This document shows, in pieces, positions 1 to 6,261 of a stretch of DNA of 14,697 nucleotides. Source of the DNA: an uncultured Eubacteriales bacterium. Lineage in GTDB: Bacteria; Bacillota; Clostridia; Christensenellales; Borkfalkiaceae. A program made the translations under genes and the position numbers. The stretch is from assembly GCA_905207385.1 (NCBI GenBank), contig CAJLLH010000013.1, positions 1 to 14,697 of the forward strand, read 5' to 3'. The notes beneath the pieces are model-generated. The model was not told where the DNA came from and did not search any database. It saw only the letters and a program-made list of their open reading frames with translations. Position 1 is the first letter of the stretch. Every line of letters begins with the position of its first letter.

Positions 1-72
1 GGCGCTTCGCGCCGCCGCAGACAAGCTCACGTCTTTTTAACTGCACAAATAAACAACCTGACTAATTTACAG

Positions 73-123
73 GGCTCCCGAAAAAAATTTGACAAAGTCA
101 AAGATTTTTTGGGAAGAGGAGCC
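73..123. repeat. Long imperfect hairpin at left end of Rep module
   Basis: GGCTCC at 73-78 pairs with GGAGCC at 118-123. Inside, an A-rich arm pairs with a T-rich arm and the tip is TTTGAC/GTCAAA. The 5' arm (75-99) recurs, shortened by six bases and inverted, at 3328-3346, after the serine recombinase gene. It could be a bidirectional terminator, an element end or part of an origin. Confidence 0.6.
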
Positions 124-193
124 GCAACACAACAAACCCGGCAGTTTGCGCCCAGCAAATTGCCGCAAGGCGAAGTTGACGGCGACGAGGAAA

Positions 194-233
194 AAGGCAT
201 TCGCGCTGACCCGCTTGCGAACTGCCTTTTTTT
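194..233. terminator. Bidirectional intrinsic terminator-like hairpin
   Basis: AGGCA-TTCGC pairs with GCGAA-CTGCCT with one bulged base and a 12-base loop. T7 follows on the plus strand, and the A5 before the stem gives a T-tract on the minus strand. It would insulate the promoter at 355-383 from transcription entering from the left. Confidence 0.6.
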
Positions 234-309
234 ACCCCGCGGCGGTACGGTTCAGGCTTTCTGTTTATTACGCAGTCTTAAAAAGAATACCGCAGAGCCT
301 CTTCCCCTT

Positions 310-318
310 TGTGGATAA
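310..318 (-). other. Consensus DnaA box
   Basis: The plus strand reads TGTGGATAA, the complement of the consensus DnaA 9-mer TTATCCACA. It lies 36 bp upstream of the -35 element of the leader promoter and 500 bp upstream of rep. Only one perfect copy was noticed, so it could be chance; near a rolling-circle Rep gene it could assist replication start. Confidence 0.4.
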
Positions 319-354
319 CTGCGGAAATTTTTCACGCAAAATACAAACAAATGT

Positions 355-383
355 TTGACATGTTGCTATTTATGTTGTATAAT
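355..383 (+). promoter_or_regulatory. Consensus sigma-A promoter for leader RNA / rep operon
   Basis: TTGACA at 355-360 and TATAAT at 378-383 are both exact consensus hexamers with an exact 17-bp spacer. Transcription should begin near 390. It is the best promoter in the left half and implies strong constitutive transcription of the downstream leader, which is then held back by the terminator at 563-639. Confidence 0.9.
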
Positions 384-389
384 GCTGTT

Positions 390-639
390 ATGCACCTGAA
401 AAGGAGCACGTACAACTGAATAAGAGAGTTTTTAGATTAGATCAGATTAGATTGAAAGAAAGAACAGAAAACCGTTGAAACGATGCCAGCGTATAAGAGC
501 GGCAATTAAAAGCCGCGCCGTGGTCCTCGAGCGGAATATCGAGGCGGGGTCGTAAAGAAGTCAAGGGTATAACATAAAAGAAAGAAATTAACGAGCTTAC
601 TTAACGAGCATTTCTCTCTTTTGTGCTATGCCCTTTTTT
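390..639 (+). ncRNA. Structured leader RNA / possible small RNA of the rep operon
   Basis: The stretch between a consensus promoter and a strong terminator predicts a transcript of about 250 nt. Visible structure: a direct repeat of AGATTAGAT (434-453 region), stem GCGGC/GCCGC (499-516), stem CCTCGA/TCGAGG (525-544), and the terminator hairpin at 563-635. Because the terminator lies before the small ORF and rep, the leader is most simply an attenuator that limits Rep synthesis. It could also be an independent RNA or overlap the double-strand origin. A short frame with a good SD (AAAAGGAG, CTG start at 416, stop at 478) lies at its 5' end. I recognise no RNA family. Confidence 0.55.
563..639 (+). 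terminator. 26-bp hairpin intrinsic terminator in the rep leader
   Basis: The arm at 563-588 pairs with 610-635 over 26 positions with no mismatch apart from four G-U wobbles, and T6 (634-639) follows. The wobbles mean RNA pairing is kept while DNA symmetry is not, which points to selection on RNA. The loop holds TAACGAGC twice. It lies 30 bases before the small ORF, as an attenuator would. Confidence 0.85.
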
Positions 640-670
640 CGTGCAAATTTTTCATTCGAGGTGATTAAAT

Positions 671-817
671 TTGCAGAAAAAAAACGAACAATCTATTTCA
701 GTGACCGCGGTCGGAACGCCTGACATTTCCGCACTCAGCGAATGCGAAAAAAACGTATTATTTTGCACGCTGTTTCGCAGAATAAACGAGCTTGCTCGGG
801 GAGGTGAACAGGAATGA
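671..817 (+). CDS. Small 48-residue protein translationally coupled to rep
   Basis: A TTG start at 671 follows GAGGTGA (658-664) at a normal distance. The frame runs 48 codons and its TGA overlaps the ATG of rep (ATGA), a usual sign of translational coupling. The product begins MQKKNEQSISVTAVGTPDIS, is hydrophilic, and is rich in Glu, Arg and Lys towards its end (INELARGGEQE); there is no signal peptide or membrane segment. I do not recognise the family. Its position between attenuator and Rep suggests a regulator or accessory of replication, as small proteins ahead of Rep genes often are, but that is inference. It could also be only a coupling frame that brings ribosomes to rep. Confidence 0.6.
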   Translation: MQKKNEQSISVTAVGTPDISALSECEKNVLFCTLFRRINELARGGEQE

Positions 818-1692
818 ACCTTCTCGGAGCAAAAGTTTACTTCGACGGATTTTGCTGGATAGCCATACCACACACAGAACGGAACAGCGGCAACAGAAAA
901 AAGAAAGATAAAGCTGCTTCCGTGAGAGTGTCAGAATTTGAAAAAGCATTCAAAAAGCTGACCGGCGGACGGGCCAAGCGAAAGGCTAAACTTCTGACGG
1001 AGTTCACTCCCATGTTCAAAGATATCGATGAAGCCGCACAATTCGTCGAGGAACACTTTGACAGGCTGAGCAGAAACAGATGGGAACGATACAAACGCAT
1101 GATAAGGCGCGCTCACTTATATCAGTGGAACTACTTTTGCACATTTACATATGACGATAAAAAGCATACAGAAGAACAGTTCAAAAAGAAAATCATGAAT
1201 ACGCTGTACCACTTTGCCGACAGAAAAGGTTGGAGATATATCGCGGCCTGGGAAAGAGGCGAACTGGGGGAAAGATTACACCTGCACGCTCTTGTATATA
1301 TACCGGAAGGCGGAATGCCGGGCGAGCTGGAAGAACACAATGATTTCAGTACAAAGAAAAACAGAATGGAAAAGACGATACAAAATTCGTTTTTCAATAA
1401 GAAATTCGGAAGAAGCCATTTTTCGGAAGTTCACAACAGCTACGAAGTGGCCGACAGCATAAAGTATATGCTCAAATACATAACCAAGTCGAACGAACAG
1501 GTAATATATTCGAGGGGAATAAAGACTTACATTGTATCCGACATACAGGACGAAGACATAATCTGTCCGATGGGCGACGAAGAACACGGGTTCAAGTACA
1601 TTCTTGCTCCCAATTTCACTTGCATAGTCCGCGGCGAAGTTGTCGGAAAGGTTTGTCCCGAGGTTCTGGAAAAAATGCCGAAGTCCAACTGA
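814..1692 (+). CDS. HUH-family rolling-circle replication initiator (Rep)
   Basis: A 292-residue protein with the three motifs of single-tyrosine HUH endonucleases. Motif I is FCTFTYDD (108-115). Motif II, the metal-binding HUH, is RLHLHALVY (His156, His158). Motif III is in IKYMLKYITK, with Tyr218 or Tyr222 as nucleophile. Such proteins nick one strand at an origin, stay joined to the 5' end and start rolling-circle replication. The YxxxYxxK pattern and length recall the Rep proteins of small phages (microvirus VP4, inovirus gp2) and related integrated elements. No helicase domain is present, so a host helicase would be needed. The start is an ATG after GGGGAGGTGAACAGGA, overlapping the stop of the upstream small ORF. 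The same strand continues with a serine recombinase, giving a replicate-and-integrate pair. The family assignment rests on motifs only. Confidence 0.8.
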   Translation: MNLLGAKVYFDGFCWIAIPHTERNSGNRKKKDKAASVRVSEFEKAFKKLTGGRAKRKAKLLTEFTPMFKDIDEAAQFVEEHFDRLSRNRWERYKRMIRRAHLYQWNYFCTFTYDDKKHTEEQFKKKIMNTLYHFADRKGWRYIAAWERGELGERLHLHALVYIPEGGMPGELEEHNDFSTKKNRMEKTIQNSFFNKKFGRSHFSEVHNSYEVADSIKYMLKYITKSNEQVIYSRGIKTYIVSDIQDEDIICPMGDEEHGFKYILAPNFTCIVRGEVVGKVCPEVLEKMPKSN

Positions 1693-1695
1693 ATA

Positions 1696-1844
1696 TGCCT
1701 TTCGGTATTCGGCAGCTTAAACGAAAACGCCCTTTCCGTCAAGGGCAAGATGCATTGCTTTGCAACCCTTGACGGAAAGTAGTTCGCATATATTATGGGG
1801 GGAATTGCATGCGTTTCCGTTTTTTCAGCTCCCGCCGAAAGGCA
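1696..1844. repeat. Folded intergenic region between rep and recombinase
   Basis: A perfect 14-bp inverted repeat (1732-1745 with 1766-1779, 20-base loop) is enclosed by a perfect 10-bp one (1696-1705 with 1835-1844). No T-tract follows the 14-bp stem, so it is not a standard terminator. It could be a nicking or lagging-strand origin, a recombination site for the adjacent recombinase, or a leader that tempers recombinase translation. Confidence 0.6.
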
Positions 1845-1875
1845 GAATGCACATTTATAAAGGAGGAAAATAATA

Positions 1876-3318
1876 TTGAAAACAGCAGTAGTTTACGCGA
1901 GATATTCTTCTGACAACCAGACGGAGCAGTCAATAGAAGGTCAGCTGCGCGTTTGTCGGGAATATGCGCAAAGAAATAATATTGTCATACTCGATACATA
2001 CATCGACAGAGCAATGACGGGCACCAACGATAACAGACCTGATTTTCAACGGATGCTCAGGGACAGCGCCGGGCGACGATGGGATTACGTTCTCGTTTAT
2101 AAACTTGACCGCTTTTCCCGCAACAAGTACGAAACGGCGATACATAAAAAGACGTTGCACGACAACGGAGTTAAAGTCCTTTCTGCAATGGAGAACATAC
2201 CCGATACACCCGAGGGCATAATCCTTGAAAGTCTGTTAGAGGGCATGAACCAGTACTACTCTGCCGAGCTTTCACAAAAGATTAAGCGCGGAATGAGAGA
2301 GACAAGGCTCAAAGGACACTTTCAGGGCGGCTGCCCGCCATACGGTTACAAACTTGACGGGCAGAAAATTGTTATAGACGAAGAAGCTGCCCAAAACGTG
2401 CGGTATATTTTCACAGAGTATTCCAAGGGGGTGCATGTCAGCAAAATACTTGATGTCCTTGCGGAACGCGGTCAGCTTTGCTGGGGCAAGCCTTTCAGAA
2501 AATATGCCATATACAACATGCTCCGCAGAGAAAAATATACAGGAGTCTATTGCTTTGGCGAAGATAATATCACCGATATGTATCCGCAAATCATTCCGGA
2601 AGAACTATATAAAAAAGTACGCTCCATTCTCGAAAAGAACAAGAACGGAAAACGCAGCGTTAAAGTCAACTATCTGCTTCGCCACAAAATTATATGCGGA
2701 TACTGCGGTCAACCCGTCGTTGCTGATTCCAGTAATGGTCGCAACAATACAAGATACTACTATAAATGCAGAGGCAGAAAGGATCGTCTCAACGATTGTC
2801 AGAAAGCCTCCATGCGCAAGGAAAAACTTGAACAGCTCGTCATTGACGCAGTCGTAGAACGTCTGAAAGACCCTCTTGTCATGTCGGAATTAATACGCGG
2901 CATAATGGACGCTCAACAAAGGCAATACAAAGAACGCTCCGCTTTAAAATCTCTCATAAAAGAGCAACGCCAGAACGAAAGCGCGCTGAAAAACATCGTG
3001 TCAGCCATTGAACGCGGAATCATAAACAATACAACACAAAAGCGTATGAATGAACTGGAAAAAAGACAAGAAGAACTGGAACGCCTTATCCTTATAGAAA
3101 AGAACAAACAGACTGTTTTATTGACGGAAGCACAGATACGCGAGTATTATGAAGAAGCGTTGCGTGCTGAGCCACAGTTGCTCATAAATTACCTGATACA
3201 GAAAATCGTCTGGTATGACGACAGAATTGAAATATTCTTTACAAACCCCATTCCTTCCCCGATATATACCGGCCCCGACACTGATCGGGGCTTTCTTTTT
3301 TGCAAAGTTTTTCTCTGA
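1876..3318 (+). CDS. Large serine recombinase
   Basis: A 480-residue large serine recombinase. The resolvase-type catalytic domain (1-145) has YARYSSDNQ with catalytic Ser11 and the KLDRFSRN motif (77-84). The recombinase domain follows (about 150-255), then a zinc ribbon (Cys274, Cys277, Cys298, Cys308), a Glu/Lys/Arg-rich coiled coil (about 345-415) and a C-terminal tail. These enzymes integrate and excise elements through short att sites with double-strand cleavage at a 2-bp crossover. The TTG start follows AAAGGAGG at good spacing and opens directly with the conserved beta strand. A terminator hairpin overlaps the last codons, so transcription of the module ends here. It is probably the integrase of the Rep element; a resolvase of a larger element is the alternative. 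Confidence 0.93.
   Translation: MKTAVVYARYSSDNQTEQSIEGQLRVCREYAQRNNIVILDTYIDRAMTGTNDNRPDFQRMLRDSAGRRWDYVLVYKLDRFSRNKYETAIHKKTLHDNGVKVLSAMENIPDTPEGIILESLLEGMNQYYSAELSQKIKRGMRETRLKGHFQGGCPPYGYKLDGQKIVIDEEAAQNVRYIFTEYSKGVHVSKILDVLAERGQLCWGKPFRKYAIYNMLRREKYTGVYCFGEDNITDMYPQIIPEELYKKVRSILEKNKNGKRSVKVNYLLRHKIICGYCGQPVVADSSNGRNNTRYYYKCRGRKDRLNDCQKASMRKEKLEQLVIDAVVERLKDPLVMSELIRGIMDAQQRQYKERSALKSLIKEQRQNESALKNIVSAIERGIINNTTQKRMNELEKRQEELERLILIEKNKQTVLLTEAQIREYYEEALRAEPQLLINYLIQKIVWYDDRIEIFFTNPIPSPIYTGPDTDRGFLFCKVFL
3272..3301 (+). terminator. Intrinsic terminator inside the recombinase 3' end
   Basis: GCCCCGA (3272-3278) and TCGGGGC (3285-3291) form a 7-bp stem with a 6-base loop, followed by TTTCTTTTTT. 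The hairpin lies within the last codons of the recombinase gene and ends the Rep-recombinase transcript. Confidence 0.8.
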
Positions 3319-3612
3319 TACACCTGCGACTTTGTTTTTTCGGGAGGGCAAGTGTGGCATAGTTCCTCGCGTAAGTAAACGGTCGCAAAATTGCCGCTTA
3401 AAACCACATTGCAAGTCAGTTGACTGCCCCGCAGAGTTTCCCTCCGTCGGGCATTATTTATGCTGTATCAAGCCAAGCAAACAAATACGCGGTAATTTTG
3501 CTTTTGTCCGTTGACTTCCGCCAAATAACTTTTAAGCTGACTACCTCCACCGTCCTATGCACTTACCCTCTTGCCCGAAAAAGGCAAATATAATCTCTCG
3601 GAGGTATCACAT
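3319..3612. other. Gap between the two recombination modules
   Basis: No gene is visible. The inverted partner of the left-end arm lies at 3328-3346. The rest shows only short AT- and pyrimidine-rich tracts, ending in the ribosome binding site of the next gene (GGAGG near 3600). A junction or att site between modules could sit here, but no second copy proves it. Confidence 0.4.
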
Positions 3613-4272
3613 ATGAAGATGCTTGTTACCAAATTCTCGGATGGTAAGTACAGAAACGAAGGCGAACTCTTCGCCGAACCTATCTCTGACGAAAATGTAA
3701 AACTCATGGGTGAAATGATTGCTTTGCAGGTACTTCGCAATGCAAATTCTTTCGATTATGAAGTCGTGGAAAAGTTATACAACGGACTTGTCAAGGATAT
3801 GCACCACATGAATGAAAGAGATTACATAATCTCCGACGGTTACGACTATGCACAGATTGCAATTTGCTTTTTGCTTGAGTTCAAAGGAATGAATGTAAAT
3901 GACGAATACGGAATCGACAGAAAAGGAAAGGTAATTACAATCAAGAAGGCCTGCTATCGAGAAGTTGACAAGATACTTCTCCACTACCGCAGGAAGATAG
4001 CAAGAAACAGACAGATTGAGTTCACTCACAATAAGCACGTCATTCCCGACCCGAAAGACTGTTTTGAAAATAAGGACGTTGACTACGATAAGGCAGATAA
4101 GCTAATCAAAGATTTACAACTGAACGATGCCGAGCTGGCGACATTGAATTGCTACTTAAGCGGAATGAATCAATCTCAGGCAGCGCTTGCCCTTGGGATG
4201 ACGATATTTGCGATTAAGTATAAACGCATCCGCATACGTCAGAAGTACGCAATGTACATAGGCGATTTATAA
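3613..4272 (+). CDS. Sigma-70 region-4-like regulatory protein of a mobile element
   Basis: A 219-residue protein. The C-terminal part (about 165-212) contains LNDAELATLNCYLSGMNQSQ and then ALALGMTIFAIKYKRIRIRQ, which reads as a sigma region-4-type helix-turn-helix that would bind DNA. The middle (75-135, starting DGYDYAQ, ending in a basic stretch YRRKIARNRQ) resembles the sigma-like proteins carried before integrase genes in clostridial conjugative or mobilisable elements. I chose ATG 3613, with GGAGG eight bases upstream, over a TTG 42 bases earlier that has no such site. It probably controls element genes, perhaps excision. It lacks a clear region 2, so it may be a transcription factor rather than a true sigma factor. 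Confidence 0.7.
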   Translation: MKMLVTKFSDGKYRNEGELFAEPISDENVKLMGEMIALQVLRNANSFDYEVVEKLYNGLVKDMHHMNERDYIISDGYDYAQIAICFLLEFKGMNVNDEYGIDRKGKVITIKKACYREVDKILLHYRRKIARNRQIEFTHNKHVIPDPKDCFENKDVDYDKADKLIKDLQLNDAELATLNCYLSGMNQSQAALALGMTIFAIKYKRIRIRQKYAMYIGDL

Positions 4273-4297
4273 CAACGCTTATTTTAAAAATGAATAA

Positions 4298-4604
4298 TGG
4301 TGCAAGCAGGGTTTCCCTGCGCCAGCACAACCCAATTTGCGCATACCTGCGCCTGAGTAGGGTGAATGGCGGCGCATATAAGTCTGAGGGCATCAGAGCG
4401 CCGCCAGAGGGACGAACATTGCAATTCTTCAAACAGTGGCTATCCACTGTTTGGCAATGTGAGATGAGCAAATGCCTATGTAAAAGCATTTGCAGTGACC
4501 GAGTGCGGCGGATTACTACCTTACGCCGCACGAGAAGAGGTCCCTTCAAAATCACGAAATTTGTATGGCGCGCAAGCTATACAAATTTGTGAGCTTGCTT
4601 TTTT
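4298..4604 (+). ncRNA. Large structured non-coding RNA with terminator
   Basis: About 300 nt with at least eight perfect helices: GCAGGG/CCCTGC (4306-4320), GCGCA/TGCGC (4339-4352), GGCGGCGC/GCGCCGCC (4368-4405) enclosing TCTGA/TCAGA, ATTGC/GCAAT (4418-4458) enclosing a 9-bp stem (4431-4452), an 8-bp stem (4468-4493) and GTGCGGCG/CGCCGCAC (4503-4531). GGGAC (4409-4413) pairs with GTCCC (4540-4544), closing a multi-arm junction over the last three arms. ACCC/GGGT (4330-4363) closes another hairpin. The 3' end carries two interlocking helices and T6. This density of helices without a sensible protein is the mark of a complex RNA. I cannot name the family; the raiA RNA and other large Bacillota RNAs are the first to test. 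No clear promoter was found, so it may be read from the sigma-like gene. Confidence 0.75.
4572..4604 (+). terminator. Terminator of the structured RNA, overlapping a pseudoknot
   Basis: GCAAGCT (4572-4578) pairs with AGCTTGC (4592-4598), and T6 follows. Its 5' arm sits in the loop of a 10-bp helix (4557-4566 with 4579-4588), so the two helices either form an H-type pseudoknot or exclude each other. Confidence 0.75.
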
Positions 4605-4610
4605 AGTGCT

Positions 4611-4643
4611 GTTTTGTCAACAAAAGTTGCGGTTTTGTCAACA
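4611..4643 (+). repeat. Tandem GTTTTGTCAACA repeats upstream of the integrase
   Basis: GTTTTGTCAACA occurs at 4611-4622 and again, unchanged, at 4632-4643. The 21-bp period is two helical turns, so proteins bound to both would face the same side. Integrase arm-type sites or operator sites for a regulator of int are likely uses. Confidence 0.55.
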
Positions 4644-4787
4644 CAGTGGCGCTATCTTTTTTGCAAAATAGGGTTTATACTTAAAATGCTTAAGCGGCAG
4701 AACGATTTCTGCCTATCAAAAATCGAATCATTACAGGAGATTGCATTTGCGGCTGTAACCCTTTACAATAACCGCTTTAAGGAGGAA

Positions 4788-6059
4788 ATGACAGAACGAG
4801 AATTACAGAATTTAACAAAACTCATTAAGGACGTATCTTTAGGTCCGGACGCCGACGAGCACATTGCAACTATTTTAAAAATAGCGAGCAACAGCATCGG
4901 CGAAAACAATATCAGAAAACTTTTAAACCAAGGACAGAAAAAGGACAGAGAGAAAAAATCGGGCGTTTTGAAATTAACTAAAAAGGAGATTTCAGAAATG
5001 GCTGCACCGATAAGAAACATTTTCAGGTACAATAACTTATACATCAAATACCGCTATTACAAAGGCATGTTCCAGGCTCGCTATCGCCGCGACGGCAAGA
5101 GGATAGAAGTTGCCTCAGTTGACTTTGACACTATGAGAAACAAATTCATAGAGAAGTTCAACGAGGCGTACGACAAACCTCAGCAGAGCCAGTCGGAGCA
5201 AAGCGCCGAACAGTCTCATTCGTACTTAGGCAGAAAGATAACTTTTGCCAAGTGCGCGGAAAACTGGCTTAAGATAAAGCAGCGCACCACAAAGCCTACC
5301 ACATATAAGGAATACCTGCGCTCTTACAACGTAAATTTAAAGCCTGCGTTCGGCAGCTACGGCATAGGCGAAATTACCCGCCCCATGATACAGGACTATC
5401 TGTTCAGATTTATAGACAGGGGCAGACACCGCACGGCGGAAAAGCTCAAACTGCAGCTCACCTGCATATTCGACATGGCGGCAGAAGACTATAAAATTCA
5501 GTCGCCGATGAAGAAGATTGTACTGCCCTACCGCGAAACCAAGAAAGGCACGGCTTTCACCAAGGCCGAAGAGAGGACGCTTGTGGACTTTTGCATTCAG
5601 AAGCAGGACAATGCCGCAAGTTCGGCTCTTTTAGTGCTTTTATATTTCGGACTGAGGCAGAGCGAGCTTAAATCCATAAAGATTACGGAAGATAGCATGC
5701 TTGAGTGCGAAACGAGCAAGGAGCGCATGGGACGAAACGTGACAGTCCGAAAAATACCGTTCACGCCGGTATTCAGAAGGGTTATGCGCTATGTCGATTT
5801 TGACAGGGCGCGCGAAACGAATCCGAGGACAGTTGCCACAACTTTGAAGCGGTTATTTCCCAATCATCACCCGCACGAGCTGAGATACACCTTTATAACG
5901 AGGTGCAAGGAAGCCGGCGTCAACCAGGAAGTTGTGATGCTGTGGGACGGTCATTCGTTCGACAAGGACGTTAAAACTTCTGCGGTAGACAGGGGATATA
6001 CGACCTATTTCGACGAGTACATAAAGGCCGAAGCCGATAAGGTAAATTATGAATTTTAG
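4788..6059 (+). CDS. Tyrosine recombinase / phage-type integrase
   Basis: With the ATG at 4788 the product has 423 residues. After an N-terminal helical part comes LTKKEISEM and an arm-binding-like domain (FQARYRRDGKRIEV, about 95-110), then a SAM-like core-binding domain (about 152-240) and the catalytic domain with GLRQSEL (Arg290), HELR (His363, Arg366), GHS (His389) and nucleophile Tyr404 in RGYTTY. All expected catalytic residues appear present. The start is uncertain: AAGGAGG precedes 4788 but is very close, the frame stays open to 4614 (TTG), and ATG 4686 gives a protein-like extension. The gene ends 200 bp from the 3' end of a tRNA-Gln gene, a classic integrase target. Repeats at 4611-4643 and 6101-6133 flank it. 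No excisionase gene is visible. Confidence 0.92.
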   Translation: MTERELQNLTKLIKDVSLGPDADEHIATILKIASNSIGENNIRKLLNQGQKKDREKKSGVLKLTKKEISEMAAPIRNIFRYNNLYIKYRYYKGMFQARYRRDGKRIEVASVDFDTMRNKFIEKFNEAYDKPQQSQSEQSAEQSHSYLGRKITFAKCAENWLKIKQRTTKPTTYKEYLRSYNVNLKPAFGSYGIGEITRPMIQDYLFRFIDRGRHRTAEKLKLQLTCIFDMAAEDYKIQSPMKKIVLPYRETKKGTAFTKAEERTLVDFCIQKQDNAASSALLVLLYFGLRQSELKSIKITEDSMLECETSKERMGRNVTVRKIPFTPVFRRVMRYVDFDRARETNPRTVATTLKRLFPNHHPHELRYTFITRCKEAGVNQEVVMLWDGHSFDKDVKTSAVDRGYTTYFDEYIKAEADKVNYEF

Positions 6060-6100
6060 GACGAAAAACGGGAACAAAAAATGAGCCTTAAAAAGCTATG

Positions 6101-6133
6101 AAAAGTTCCCAGAAAAATTCCCAAAAGTTCCCA
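6101..6133 (+). repeat. Triple AAAA(G/A)TTCCCA repeat by the att end
   Basis: The 11-mer AAAA[G/A]TTCCCA occurs at 6101, 6113 and 6123, and CGGGAAC at 6069 gives a partial inverted copy. Lying between the int stop codon and the tRNA gene, these are plausible arm-type or excisionase sites. Confidence 0.5.
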
Positions 6134-6205
6134 AAATCTGAATGAATTCAGCTTTTCAGCCAAAAAACGGGCTTTTTTACGCATAAAATAGCGTCGTAAA
6201 GACAC

Positions 6206-6260
6206 GAAAAAAGCACTATAATTGTGTCTGTAATGCCTACAAACCACAATATATAGTGCT
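6206..6260 (-). terminator. Terminator of the tRNA-Gln gene
   Basis: Read on the minus strand, an arm at 6260-6245 pairs with 6226-6212 (15 bp, one bulged base), then T6 (6211-6206). It begins one base after the tRNA CCA end, so it ends tRNA transcription and also separates the tRNA from the integrase gene. Confidence 0.85.
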
Positions 6261-6261
6261 A

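Larger units (their letters stand above)
1..354. other. Non-coding, hairpin-rich left flank of the Rep module
   Basis: No convincing gene lies here; the short open frames have no ribosome binding site and run through inverted repeats. The stretch holds a long hairpin (73-123), a second near-perfect 10-bp hairpin (140-166), a terminator-like hairpin (194-233) and a DnaA box (310-318). Such crowding of structures upstream of a rolling-circle Rep gene would suit a replication origin or an element end, but that role is inferred. Confidence 0.6.

Noticed and set aside
89..358. Two overlapping open frames near the left end
   Set aside because: They run through three hairpins and a terminator and lack ribosome sites.
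2483..2496. GCTGGGGC as a second copy of the tRNA 3' end
   Set aside because: Only eight bases match, inside the recombinase coding sequence.
4290..4592. Open frame of 100 codons on the plus strand
   Set aside because: No ribosome site, odd composition rich in Arg and Cys, and it spans all helices of the structured RNA.
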